Positions 17,871 through 26,742 of a stretch of DNA of 64,000 nucleotides are shown here, piece by piece. A program made the translations under genes and the position numbers. The DNA comes from Blastomonas aquatica (GTDB lineage Bacteria > Pseudomonadota > Alphaproteobacteria > Sphingomonadales > Sphingomonadaceae). Location: NCBI RefSeq assembly GCF_014639875.1, contig NZ_BMGD01000003.1:496001-560000 (forward strand). The letters run 5' to 3'. The notes below the pieces were generated by a model. The model was given only the letters and a program-made list of their open reading frames with translations. It made no database searches and had not been told where the DNA came from. Numbering within the stretch: the first letter of the stretch is position 1; every line of letters starts with the position of its first letter.

Positions 17871-19880
17871 TCAGTCCGCAGAAGCGTCCTTAGCGCCAAG
17901 CAGGTGCCGCTGCCAGAAGGCCAATGTCGTCCAGAACAGGAAATCGGCATTTTCCTTGCGGCGAAAGCCATGGCCCTCGTTGCGCGCGAGCAGATGCCAA
18001 GCGGTACCGCCGCGCGATCGCACCGCATCGATGATCTGGTCCGCCTCGCTTGCGGGAACCCGCGGGTCGTTGGCACCGGTCACCACCAGCAGCGGCATCT
18101 TGAGCTCGTCGACCCGGGTCAGCGGGCTGATTTCCTGCAGTTTGGCGCGCAGCTCGGGAACGCGCTCGTCACCATATTCGATCCTTCGCAAGTCCCTGCG
18201 ATATTCCTCCGTATTCTCGAGGAAAGTCACGAAATTGGAGATGGCTACGATACAGGTCGCGGCATTGAACCGGCGGCTAAACCGGATTGCACTGGCATAG
18301 CACATATAGCCGCCATAGCTGCCCCCCGTGACGCCAAACCGGCGCTGATCGAGCGTCGGGTACTTGCCCAGCCGGTCCAGAAACGCGCCGATGTCCTTGA
18401 CCGAATTCTCGCGCAGATAAGGGCCATTGTCGAGGCTGACAAAGCGTTTGCCAAACCCGGTCGATCCGCGGACATTGGGATAGAACAGAGCAATTCCAAG
18501 CTCGTTGATCAGATAGTTGCCACGCCCCAGAAAGCCCGCCGAGGCTTGGCCCTCAGGTCCGCCATGGATCGACATGATCAGCGGGCGCTTGCCGGGGTGG
18601 CGCTTGGGGTCGGGGCGATACAGCAATCCGGAAATCGGTTCGCCATCGAAGCTCTTGATCTCTACCAGTTCGGGCATCACGTTGGTGTCAGGATCGAGCC
18701 CGCCGGTCTCGCTTTCGGTCCAGCGCGTGATAACCCCGGTCGCGATGTCCAAGCTATAGGCATCGCCTGGCGACTGATTGGAGTAAACCGTAAAGCCAAG
18801 CGTTCCCCAAGGCGCGAACTTCATCCCGGAGCCGATTTCGCCGGGCGGAAAGCCTGTCACGACCTGGCTGGTGGCAGTGGCGACATCATACAGGTGCAGT
18901 CGCGAAAACCCTGCTTCGTTAACGACATAGGCGATGGTCTTGCCATCCTTGGCGATATCGAAATTGCTGATGTCCCAGCGGCCGCCGTCGATCATCGGCG
19001 TAAACATGCCGGTTTCCAGATCGACCAGGCCTAACCGCTGGGTGTCCGAATCCTTGTCGCTCGAGACCCACAACCGTCCGTCAGGGGCGAACTGAAGGTT
19101 GCCATAAGCAACCGGGGTCGCATCGCGGGTGACCTGGCGGACCGCCCCGGTTTCGATATCGACGATATGCAACTGGCTGTCGGTCACCGAAATGTAATTG
19201 AATGCCAGCAGATCGCGGCCATTGGGGGCGAAATCGATCGCCGCCCAGCCGCCGCTGTCGGTCGACAGCACCCGCCGTGCCGATCGGGGATCGCGCGGGT
19301 CCATCACATAGATGTCGTTGTAGACCCCGCTGCGCATGTTGCTGCCATAGGCGACCAGCCTGCCATCATCCGACCACGGCCCCAGCGTGTGGCGGCTTTT
19401 GCCGTCGGTCAGCAGTGTCATTCGCCCGGCGGCGAGCGCATATATCTGCGAGACTTCGTTGCCACCGGCATCCTTCTCGACCAGCAGCGTCGATCCATCA
19501 GGTGACCAGCTTCCGCCAAAGATCGGTTCCTCCTCGAAGCTGATCTGCCGACGCGCGCTGCCGGGGGCCGCGACCCGGTGCAGCTGCGGGACGTTGCCGA
19601 ACCGGGTGGTGACCAGCATCGACCGGTCCTGCGGGTGCCAACCGACGAAGCTGGCAGTGCGGTATTCGAGATAGGGCCGGGTGTCTGCCACCAGCGACAG
19701 CGGGATCGGCGGCACGCCATCGGCCACCATCGCTGCGGGCGGAGAAGCGGCCGGCAGAGTAGATGGCGGCGAGGCGGGCGGCACGGTCTGGGCTTCCTGC
19801 GCGAAGACCGATCCCGAGCCAGACAAGGCGATCAGGCCGCACAGGCTGGTGGCAGCCGCCTTCCATTGTCCCATGCCCAT
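17871..19880 (-). CDS. Exported S9-family serine peptidase (prolyl oligopeptidase / acylaminoacyl peptidase type)
   Basis: This 669-residue protein has a signal peptide (MGMGQWKAAATSLCGLIALS then GSGSVFA before QEAQ) and a proline and alanine-rich linker. A beta-propeller built of WD/PD40-like blades (about residues 80-400) follows, then an alpha/beta hydrolase domain. The catalytic triad is Ser in GGSYGGYM, Asp in GANDPRVP and His in NEGHGF. Such enzymes cleave peptides in the periplasm. The start at 19880 is chosen because AGAGGA lies 6-7 bases upstream and gives a clean signal peptide; a longer frame reaching 20096 overlaps the divergent pabBC gene and is not credible. Confidence 0.93.
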   Translation of the reverse strand: MGMGQWKAAATSLCGLIALSGSGSVFAQEAQTVPPASPPSTLPAASPPAAMVADGVPPIPLSLVADTRPYLEYRTASFVGWHPQDRSMLVTTRFGNVPQLHRVAAPGSARRQISFEEEPIFGGSWSPDGSTLLVEKDAGGNEVSQIYALAAGRMTLLTDGKSRHTLGPWSDDGRLVAYGSNMRSGVYNDIYVMDPRDPRSARRVLSTDSGGWAAIDFAPNGRDLLAFNYISVTDSQLHIVDIETGAVRQVTRDATPVAYGNLQFAPDGRLWVSSDKDSDTQRLGLVDLETGMFTPMIDGGRWDISNFDIAKDGKTIAYVVNEAGFSRLHLYDVATATSQVVTGFPPGEIGSGMKFAPWGTLGFTVYSNQSPGDAYSLDIATGVITRWTESETGGLDPDTNVMPELVEIKSFDGEPISGLLYRPDPKRHPGKRPLIMSIHGGPEGQASAGFLGRGNYLINELGIALFYPNVRGSTGFGKRFVSLDNGPYLRENSVKDIGAFLDRLGKYPTLDQRRFGVTGGSYGGYMCYASAIRFSRRFNAATCIVAISNFVTFLENTEEYRRDLRRIEYGDERVPELRAKLQEISPLTRVDELKMPLLVVTGANDPRVPASEADQIIDAVRSRGGTAWHLLARNEGHGFRRKENADFLFWTTLAFWQRHLLGAKDASAD

Positions 19881-20022
19881 CCGCGATCCTCTCGTGTTCT
19901 TGATTGCGCGCTCATCTATGCACGGGGGTGCAGATTGGCAATCGGCACCACGCCTCGCAGGACCCGATTGCAACCGTTTAGGCCCTAGGCAGTCCGGACG
20001 ACAGGTCCTAGAAGCGCCGTCC

Positions 20023-21852
20023 ATGGACCGCACCGCCACCCGTTCCCACGCCAGCAACGCTCCAACGCCGTTCGTCCTTCTCGACGATGCCCGCACGGAT
20101 CACGCCAGTGCCCCGCGGTTGTATCGCGATCCAGTGCGGTGTCTTTCGGCAGCCACGGGGCCAGAGCTAGACCGGCTGCTCGACGATCTGCGCGAAGCGG
20201 CGCGGCAAGGCCTGCACGCAGCGGGGTGCTTTGCCTATGAGGCAGGCCTCGCGCTCGAACCCCGGTTGCGCCCCTTGCTCGAAGACCTGCCGCCGATGCA
20301 GCTTGCCTGGTTCGGTCTGTTCACGAACTATGACGTTATGACACCTGATGAGGTCGATGCCTGGCTGTTGGACGCTGGTGGCAGCGGCGAGGCGTTCCTG
20401 ACCCCGGCCCGTCCCGCGATGAGCGAAGCCGACTACGCCGCCCGCTTTGCCCGGGTGCACGCATGCATCGCCAGTGGCGACATCTATCAGGCCAACCTCA
20501 CCTTCCAGAACGCGGCTGCGATTTCGGGTCATCCGCTGGCGTTGTACCGCGCGCTGCGAGGAGGATCGGCAGCAGGGTATGGCGGGGTGGTGTTCGACGG
20601 CGCCGACTGGCAGCTCAGCCTGTCGCCCGAACTGTTCTTCTCGCTGCGCAATGGCGAAGTAACCGCACGGCCGATGAAGGGCACCGCGCCGCGCCACAAG
20701 GATCCCGAACGCGACGCCGAGGCGGCCCGAGCGCTGGCAGCATCGCAGAAGGACCGTGCCGAGAACCTGATGATCGTCGATCTGCTGCGTAACGACCTGT
20801 CGCGGATCGCCGCGCCGGGCAGCGTATCGGTGACCGATCTGTTCCGGATTGAGAGCTATCCCACCGTCCACCAGATGACCTCGACCGTGCGCGCTGCCGT
20901 CGCGCCGGGACTGGACGCGGTGGATATCCTGCGCGCGATCTTCCCCTGCGGATCGATCACCGGTGCGCCCAAGATCCGCGCGATGGAGCTGCTGCACCAG
21001 ATTGAGGCCGGGCCGCGCGGAATCTATTGCGGGTCGATCGGGCGAATCGACCCCGCACAGCAAGGCCAACCCGGGGACGCTGCGTTCAATGTCGCAATTC
21101 GCACCTTGCATCTGGCCGCCGATACGCAAAAGGTCAGCGTGGGGCTGGGATCGGGGGTGGTCGCGGACTCGACCACCCCCGATGAATGGCGCGAATGTCT
21201 GGTCAAGGGGGCGTTCTTGAAGGCGGCGACGAAGAATTTCGATCTGATCGAGACGATGGGGTTCGATCCAGCTCAGGGCATCGTTCGCCTCGAACTGCAT
21301 CTGGAGCGGATGAAGGCAAGCGCGGCGGAGCTGGGCTTTTCGTTCGACCGGCATGCGGTGCGCAATGCGCTCAATCATGCCTGTTTCTATCTCGATGCCC
21401 CTACCCGCATTCGGCTGTTGCTGGCAGCGACCGGCGATACCGCGATCGAGATGCGCCCTGCGCCCGCACCGATTGCGGAACCGCTTCAGGTGGTGATCCG
21501 CGCCATGGGATTGTCACCCGATGATATCCGGCTGGCGCACAAGACCACTGACCGGGCGTGTTACGATCAGCCCCGGCACGATGCATATGCCGACTGCGGC
21601 GCAGACGAGGTGGTGTTCGCCGATGCCGACGGGGCCCTTACCGAGGGCAGCTTCACCAGCCTGTTTGTCGAGCGTGATGGCAAGCTGCTGACCCCGCCAC
21701 TCGCCAAGGGTCTGCTACCCGGCATCTTGCGAAGCGAGCTGATCAATCAGGGGCGCGCGGTCGAGGCGGCCCTGACCGAGCGCGATCTGGCCGGTGGATT
21801 CTGGCTCGGCAACTCGCTGCGTGGGTTGATGCAGGCGCGCGTCCTACCTTGA
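20023..21852 (+). CDS. pabB: Aminodeoxychorismate synthase component I fused to 4-amino-4-deoxychorismate lyase
   Basis: This 609-residue fusion carries out two steps of 4-aminobenzoate synthesis for folate. Residues 1-375 form the chorismate-binding PabB domain, with the DIYQANLT, PMKGTAPR, DLLRNDLSR and GSITGAPK motifs. Residues 390-609 form a PabC-like, PLP-dependent fold IV lyase, with the family lysine in LAHKTTDR and the ALTEGSFTSLFV segment. The glutaminase PabA is not in the window. folA at 32 kb serves the same pathway. The start at 20023 is the first Met of the conserved region; the ribosome binding site is weak. The gene is divergent from the S9 peptidase across 142 bases. Confidence 0.93.
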   Translation: MDRTATRSHASNAPTPFVLLDDARTDHASAPRLYRDPVRCLSAATGPELDRLLDDLREAARQGLHAAGCFAYEAGLALEPRLRPLLEDLPPMQLAWFGLFTNYDVMTPDEVDAWLLDAGGSGEAFLTPARPAMSEADYAARFARVHACIASGDIYQANLTFQNAAAISGHPLALYRALRGGSAAGYGGVVFDGADWQLSLSPELFFSLRNGEVTARPMKGTAPRHKDPERDAEAARALAASQKDRAENLMIVDLLRNDLSRIAAPGSVSVTDLFRIESYPTVHQMTSTVRAAVAPGLDAVDILRAIFPCGSITGAPKIRAMELLHQIEAGPRGIYCGSIGRIDPAQQGQPGDAAFNVAIRTLHLAADTQKVSVGLGSGVVADSTTPDEWRECLVKGAFLKAATKNFDLIETMGFDPAQGIVRLELHLERMKASAAELGFSFDRHAVRNALNHACFYLDAPTRIRLLLAATGDTAIEMRPAPAPIAEPLQVVIRAMGLSPDDIRLAHKTTDRACYDQPRHDAYADCGADEVVFADADGALTEGSFTSLFVERDGKLLTPPLAKGLLPGILRSELINQGRAVEAALTERDLAGGFWLGNSLRGLMQARVLP

Positions 21853-22072
21853 TCGACACCTGAATGGCGCCTGTCTAAAAAGCTGAACGCTCGCCTGTGC
21901 CGTGGTTCACAGCGGATACAGCCGAAACAGGCCAGGTTTGTGACGGTCAAGCAAAGCCATCCGGCAGGTAGCTTGATTCGCACCAGGTGCGGCTTATGTC
22001 GCTCCCAAGACATGTAACCCTGCACGCCGTGACGACGAACACGGGCATGCGGAAATGAGAAACGAGGTCGTT

Positions 22073-22231
22073 GTGAGCACCATCCTGACATCGGAACTGT
22101 TCCGCAACTTCATGGGCGGATTTGTTATTGGCGCGGTAGCCTTGTTTGCGCTGCAACCGGGCGAAGCCGATGCCGCGCGGCACAGTACGGCCATATCGGT
22201 CGAAGCCGCCATCGAAAGCCCCGGCACCTGA
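22073..22231 (+). CDS. Small exported or membrane peptide upstream of msrA
   Basis: This 52-residue frame starts with GTG at 22073, 5 bases after GAGG; an in-frame ATG at 22055 would add six residues. It reads STILTSELFRNFMGGFVIGA then VALFALQPGEADAA and a polar tail, so it has one hydrophobic segment followed by an AxA-like site. Its stop TGA shares its last base with the msrA start (TGATG), which implies translational coupling. I recognise no family. The fit to msrA and the ribosome binding site support a real gene, but the composition of so short a frame proves little. Confidence 0.5.
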   Translation: MSTILTSELFRNFMGGFVIGAVALFALQPGEADAARHSTAISVEAAIESPGT

Positions 22232-22932
22232 TGACATACCGCACCCGCACCCTTTCTGCGCTTGCGGCGCTCGGCTTGCTGGGTGTGGCCGCATTCTCGC
22301 TTGATGGAGGCGCGGTTGCCTTCGCGGCCGAGGAGGCAAAGATCATCCCCGCGCCTAAATTGAAGGTCGCCGAAACCGGCAATCAGCGGGTGGCGATTTT
22401 CGCAGGCGGATGCTTTTGGGGTGTCGAAGGTGTGTTCAGCCACATGAAAGGCGTCAAGAGCGCGGTGTCGGGCTATCACGGTGATGGCAAGGCGAATGCC
22501 AGCTACAACGATGTGTCGAGCGGGGCGACCCGGCATGCCGAATCCGTGCGGGTGGTTTATGACCCCGCACAGGTCAGCTATGCTCAGCTGCTGCAGGTCT
22601 ATTTCTCGGTGATTGCCGATCCAACGCTGCTCAACCGGCAGGGCCCCGATACCGGGCGGCATTATCGCACAGCCCTGATCCCGGTGGACAAGAGCCAGGC
22701 GCAGGTCGCGCGTGCCTATATCGCGCAGTTGGGCACGTCCGGTGTATGGAAGAAGCCGATCGTCACGACGGTCGAGCCGTACAAGGCCTTCTATTCGGCA
22801 GAAGCGTATCACCAGGACTTCATGTTCAAAAATCCTGATCACCCTTATATCCAGCGATGGGATGCGGTGAAGGTGGCCAACCTCAAGCGCGTCTTTCCGT
22901 CGCTCTATGTCGCAAAACCGGTGCGCGGCTGA
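22231..22932 (+). CDS. msrA: Exported peptide-methionine (S)-S-oxide reductase
   Basis: This 233-residue MsrA has a long hydrophobic leader (residues 8-33, ending AFAAEEA), so it acts in the periplasm, unlike the usual cytosolic form. The catalytic Cys61 lies in AGGCFWGVEG. The GYxxG-type segment (GYHGDGKANASYNDVSSG) and HAESVRVVYDP follow, and the EAYHQDFM motif sits near residue 190. It repairs methionine sulfoxide (S form) in exported proteins and would need a thioredoxin-like electron donor across the membrane, which is not in the window. It is coupled to the small peptide gene upstream. Confidence 0.93.
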   Translation: MTYRTRTLSALAALGLLGVAAFSLDGGAVAFAAEEAKIIPAPKLKVAETGNQRVAIFAGGCFWGVEGVFSHMKGVKSAVSGYHGDGKANASYNDVSSGATRHAESVRVVYDPAQVSYAQLLQVYFSVIADPTLLNRQGPDTGRHYRTALIPVDKSQAQVARAYIAQLGTSGVWKKPIVTTVEPYKAFYSAEAYHQDFMFKNPDHPYIQRWDAVKVANLKRVFPSLYVAKPVRG

Positions 22933-22989
22933 TCGCTTCGACCGATTGTCACCATTGCAACCTTCCGGTGCGATGCGTAGGTATGGCGC

Positions 22990-23463
22990 ATGTCCACCGT
23001 TAAAGACCATGGCCACAGGCACAAGGAGCATGAGGGCGCCGATCTTGCCCACGCTGCCCGCACATCGCTGGAAGCAGCAGGCGAGCAGTGGACCGACATG
23101 CGCGAGTCGATTTTCACCGCTCTGGCTGCAATCGAGAAGCCTGCCTCTGCTTATGATATCGCCGATTCTGTCAGCAAGGCGCGCGGCAAACGCGTTGCGC
23201 CCAACAGCGTCTATCGGATCCTCGACCTATTCGTGCGCACCAACCTTGCGCGCCGGGTTGAGAGCATCAACGCTTATATCGCCAATTCGCACCCCGGCTG
23301 TCTGCACGACTGCATCTTCCTGGTGTGCGATTCGTGCGGTTCGGCCACGCATATCGATGACGACGGCCTGTCGCGCAGCGTCCGCAAAACCGCTGAGTCC
23401 GCCGGTTATGTCGATATCCGTCCGGTGATCGAAGTCCGCGGTCGGTGCGCGCAATGTGACTGA
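22990..23463 (+). CDS. zur: Fur-family transcriptional repressor, Zur-like
   Basis: This 157-residue protein has a His-rich N-terminus (HGHRHKEH), a winged helix (about residues 35-95, PNSVYRILDLF recognition region) and a dimerisation domain with two CxxC pairs, C113/C116 (CDSC) and C153/C156 (CAQC), that hold the structural zinc. The order and the His-rich lead resemble Zur more than Fur or PerR, so zinc-responsive repression is the best guess. The 56-base gap to msrA allows co-transcription or a separate promoter. No znuABC-like target is in the window. Confidence 0.8.
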   Translation: MSTVKDHGHRHKEHEGADLAHAARTSLEAAGEQWTDMRESIFTALAAIEKPASAYDIADSVSKARGKRVAPNSVYRILDLFVRTNLARRVESINAYIANSHPGCLHDCIFLVCDSCGSATHIDDDGLSRSVRKTAESAGYVDIRPVIEVRGRCAQCD

Positions 23464-23577
23464 AACTCCGCATTTGCGGAACTGTCCAAAAAACTTTACA
23501 CTCATATCGCCTTTCCGTGTCGGTCAATCGACAGAGGCTCCAAAGGAGTCTAGGATAAGCGGTTGAAAGGGAACTTA

Positions 23578-25512
23578 ATGACCAATCTGCCCGCAACGCC
23601 ATTGCTTGATACCGTCGATACGCCTGCAGACCTGCGCAAGCTCAAGCCTGCGCAGCTTCGCCAGTTGGCAGACGAACTGCGGCAGGAAGTGATCTCGGCC
23701 GTGTCGGTCACCGGCGGGCATCTGGGCGCGGGTCTGGGCGTGGTCGAGCTGACCACGGCAATCCATTATGTTTTCGAAACACCGCGTGACCGTCTGATCT
23801 GGGACGTCGGGCATCAGTGCTATCCGCACAAGATCCTGACCGGCCGACGCGACCGTATCCGCACCCTGCGCACTGGTGGCGGGCTTTCGGGTTTCACCAA
23901 GCGTTCGGAGAGTGAATACGACCCGTTCGGCGCAGCGCATAGCTCGACTTCGATTTCCGCGGCCCTTGGCTTTGCCACCGCGAACCAGATGACCGGCGCG
24001 CCGGGCAAAGCGATCGCGGTTATCGGCGATGGCGCGATGAGCGCGGGCATGGCCTATGAGGCGATGAACAACGCCGAGCGCGCGGGCAACCGTCTGGTCG
24101 TCATCCTCAACGACAACGACATGTCGATCGCGCCGCCGGTGGGTGGGCTGTCGGGCTATCTGGCGCGGATCGTATCCAGCCGCGAGTTCTTGGGCGTCCG
24201 CGAGGCGCTGAAGCGTCTGGCGCGCAAGCTGCCCAAGAGCCTGCACACCGCAGCGCGCAAGACCGATGAATATGCCCGCGGCATGGCGATGGGCGGCACG
24301 CTGTTCGAAGAACTGGGCTTCTATTATGTCGGCCCGATCGACGGGCACGATATGGACCAGCTCGTCGCGGTGCTCGAGAATGTCCGCGATGCCGCCGAAG
24401 GCCCGTGCCTGATCCACGTCGTGACCCAGAAGGGCAAGGGCTATGCGCCTGCCGAAGCTGCTGCCGATAAATATCACGGCGTTGCCAAGTTCGATGTCGT
24501 CACCGGCAAGCAGGACAAGGCCGCCGCCGGCCCGCCCGCCTATCAGAACGTGTTCGGCGAAACGCTCGCCAAACTCGCCGAAACCGATCCCACCATCTGC
24601 GCGATCACCGCAGCGATGCCTTCGGGCACCGGGGTCGACAAGTTCGCCAAGGCACACCCTGACCGCACGTTCGATGTCGGGATTGCCGAGCAGCATGCGG
24701 TGACTTTCGCCGCCGGCCTCGCCGCGCAGGGGATGCGCCCGTTTTGCGCGATCTATTCGACCTTCCTGCAGCGCGCCTATGACCAGGTGGTGCACGATGT
24801 CGCGATCCAGAACCTTCCGGTGCGCTTCGCGATCGATCGCGCAGGGTTGGTCGGCGCCGATGGCTCGACCCATGCCGGTTCGTTCGACATCACCTATCTT
24901 GCCACCCTGCCCAACATGGTGGTGATGGCCGCGGCCGACGAGGCCGAACTGGTCCACATGACCTATACCGCCGCGTGCCACGACAGCGGACCGATTGCGT
25001 TCCGCTACCCGCGCGGCAACGGCATCGGCATTGCGCTGCCTGAGGTTCCCGAGCGGCTCGAGATCGGCAAGGGCCGCATCGTGCGCGAAGGCAAGAAGGT
25101 CGCGATCCTCTCGCTGGGCACCCGCCTTGCCGAAGCCCGCAAGGCCGCCGACGTGCTCGATGCCAAGGGGCTTTCGACCACGGTGGCCGATCTGCGCTTT
25201 GCCAAGCCGCTCGACGAGGAAATGATCCGTAAGCTGCTCGCGACGCATGATGTGTGCGTCACGGTGGAAGAAGGCGCGATCGGCGGTCTGGGCGCGCATG
25301 TGCTGACGATGGCGTCGGACGCTGGCCTGATCGATGCGGGCCTCAAGCTGCGCACCATGCGCTTGCCCGATACCTTCCAGGACCAGGAAAAGCCCGAAGT
25401 GCAGTATGCCGAAGCCGGGCTGGATGCCGATGGCATTGTCGACACGGTACTCAAGGCGCTGCGCCACAACAGCGCGGGCGTATCTGTGGTTGGGGATGGC
25501 GCGCGCGCCTGA
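23578..25512 (+). CDS. dxs: 1-deoxy-D-xylulose-5-phosphate synthase
   Basis: This 644-residue thiamine-diphosphate enzyme condenses pyruvate and glyceraldehyde 3-phosphate, the first step of the MEP isoprenoid pathway. The ThDP motif [16 protein letters not shown]...NDNDMSI, the GHDMDQL segment, and the transketolase-like second domain with [15 protein letters not shown] are present. The ATG at 23578 follows GAAAGGGA by 5 bases; an in-frame TTG 15 bases earlier is less likely. It feeds quinone and carotenoid synthesis; coq4 lies at 58.8 kb. A terminator follows. Confidence 0.97.
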   Translation: MTNLPATPLLDTVDTPADLRKLKPAQLRQLADELRQEVISAVSVTGGHLGAGLGVVELTTAIHYVFETPRDRLIWDVGHQCYPHKILTGRRDRIRTLRTGGGLSGFTKRSESEYDPFGAAHSSTSISAALGFATANQMTGAPGKAIAVIGDGAMSAGMAYEAMNNAERAGNRLVVILNDNDMSIAPPVGGLSGYLARIVSSREFLGVREALKRLARKLPKSLHTAARKTDEYARGMAMGGTLFEELGFYYVGPIDGHDMDQLVAVLENVRDAAEGPCLIHVVTQKGKGYAPAEAAADKYHGVAKFDVVTGKQDKAAAGPPAYQNVFGETLAKLAETDPTICAITAAMPSGTGVDKFAKAHPDRTFDVGIAEQHAVTFAAGLAAQGMRPFCAIYSTFLQRAYDQVVHDVAIQNLPVRFAIDRAGLVGADGSTHAGSFDITYLATLPNMVVMAAADEAELVHMTYTAACHDSGPIAFRYPRGNGIGIALPEVPERLEIGKGRIVREGKKVAILSLGTRLAEARKAADVLDAKGLSTTVADLRFAKPLDEEMIRKLLATHDVCVTVEEGAIGGLGAHVLTMASDAGLIDAGLKLRTMRLPDTFQDQEKPEVQYAEAGLDADGIVDTVLKALRHNSAGVSVVGDGARA

Positions 25513-25552
25513 TCGCGCCGCCGCCAGCTTTACCACCCGCCATCAGAGCAGG

Positions 25553-25597
25553 CACAAAAAAGCCCGGGAATCTCACGATCCACCGGGCATTTTTTGT
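25553..25597. terminator. Intrinsic terminator between dxs and the DUF3035 gene
   Basis: A-rich CACAAAAAAGCCCGG and CCGGGCATTTTTTGTG pair around a 14-base loop. The T-tract after the stem suits dxs on the plus strand, and the A-tract gives a U-tract for the convergent lspA-DUF3035 transcript, so it probably works in both directions. Confidence 0.85.
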
Positions 25598-25615
25598 GAT
25601 CTCGATAAGGCGCGC

Positions 25616-26047
25616 TTATTGCGGGATCGAAGCCTTGGCGTCCTGGCCATCGCCTTCGGGCGCTGCGACGATATCGCGGGTGGTGGCGCCCTTGTCGGTG
25701 GTCTGCGTTCCGGGATCGCCGACCTGAGAGCGGATCGCGGTGTCGGGCGTACCTGCACGGTCAAGCGCTGCGCCTTCGACACCGGTGCGCTGCTGCGGAC
25801 CACCGAACAGCGCATCAAGCGCCTGCTGGCTGGCAGGTACCGACTGCGGGCGCGCCGCGCCGGGGGTGGGCGGGGTCAGCGCGAAATCGGGCGGGATCAC
25901 CAAAGGCGCCTGGCGCGATACCGCGAATTCGTCGGGACGGTCGCGGTTGAATACACCGCCGCTCGATCCGCAGGCCGACAGCGTTGCCGCGGCGAGCGTG
26001 ACACCGGCGATCAGGGGCAGTTTGCGCCCGGGTTTAAACATGGTCAT
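25616..26047 (-). CDS. DUF3035-type lipoprotein
   Basis: This 143-residue protein has a lipoprotein signal with lipobox LSAC (Cys26), so it is lipidated and membrane-anchored in the periplasm. The mature part has DRPDEFAVSRQAPLVIPPDF, the recognisable core of DUF3035 (a Pro-rich segment around LxVPPDFxLPxP), and a disordered Gln/Asp-rich tail. It overlaps the end of lspA, whose product cleaves lipoprotein signal peptides. GGAG lies before the tandem ATGs at 26047 and 26041. Function is unknown. Confidence 0.8.
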   Translation of the reverse strand: MTMFKPGRKLPLIAGVTLAAATLSACGSSGGVFNRDRPDEFAVSRQAPLVIPPDFALTPPTPGAARPQSVPASQQALDALFGGPQQRTGVEGAALDRAGTPDTAIRSQVGDPGTQTTDKGATTRDIVAAPEGDGQDAKASIPQ

Positions 26048-26606
26048 TCTCCGTTTTGGCGGCGGGGGCCATATCGCTAGGTCCGCCAGCCTGAACCCCG
26101 GATGTAGGGGCTTCAGATTTGCCGGACTTGTCGCCGATTATCAGAACGCGGGCAAGCAATAACAGCACCCCGATGGTGATCGCGGCGTCGGCAATGTTGA
26201 AGATCATGAACGGCCGAAAAGCGCCGAAATGCAGGTCGGCATAATCGACGACATAGCCCAGCCGCGCGCGATCGATGATGTTGCCCAACGCCCCGCCCAG
26301 GATCATGCCCAGCGCGATGATGTCCCCGCGCGCGCGCTCTTTCCACATCCACAGCAGCACCACGGTGGCGATGATCCCGGTCAGTGCGACCAGCAGCCAG
26401 CGCGCGGTATCGGTCTCGGCGGTGAGAAACCCCATCGAGACGCCGCGGTTCTCGGCCCAGGTCAGGTTGAAGAACGAGGTGATCTCGATCTGCAACCGGC
26501 TCTTGAGCGCCAGCGGTCCTGCGACGATGAACTTGGCGATCTGGTCGATCACCAGGATCGCGACGGCCAGTGCGACGCCTTCGGTGCGATAGCGAGCGAG
26601 GCTCAT
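26034..26606 (-). CDS. lspA: Lipoprotein signal peptidase II
   Basis: This 190-residue integral membrane aspartyl peptidase removes signal peptides from prolipoproteins. It has four transmembrane helices, the NLTWAENRGVSMGF segment, GGALGNIIDR with the first catalytic Asp, and FNIADAAI with the second. The ATG at 26606 follows GGAG; a GTG nine bases earlier is possible. The C-terminal 25 residues are a polar extension. It follows ileS, the classic ribF-ileS-lspA order, with a repeat element in the gap. Confidence 0.95.
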   Translation of the reverse strand: MSLARYRTEGVALAVAILVIDQIAKFIVAGPLALKSRLQIEITSFFNLTWAENRGVSMGFLTAETDTARWLLVALTGIIATVVLLWMWKERARGDIIALGMILGGALGNIIDRARLGYVVDYADLHFGAFRPFMIFNIADAAITIGVLLLLARVLIIGDKSGKSEAPTSGVQAGGPSDMAPAAKTENDHV

Positions 26607-26631
26607 GCGGCGCACTCCGCGCTTCCATTTT

Positions 26632-26732
26632 CGTCATGCTGAACTTGTTTCAGCACCCATCGTGCCGATGCAACCGAAGGCGCGCGGGGCGAAATGGGCC
26701 CTGAAACAAGTTCAGGGTGACAGGGAGAGAAA
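26632..26732. repeat. Palindromic repeat with CTGAACTTGTTTCAG arms
   Basis: The ends are near-perfect inverted repeats: CATGCTGAACTTGTTTCAGC with ACCCAT on the left, and ATGGGCCCTGAAACAAGTTC with AGGGTGACAG on the right, about 100 bp in all. The core CTGAACTTGTTTCAG type of element is frequent between genes in sphingomonads, to my knowledge. It lies between ileS and lspA, where it could act as a processing hairpin that separates their expression. Confidence 0.8.
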
Positions 26733-26742
26733 TTGGTAGCAC

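Noticed and set aside
21853-22054. Region before the msrA leader gene examined for a riboswitch or small RNA
   Set aside because: I could not build a stable conserved-looking fold or match any known alphaproteobacterial RNA class.
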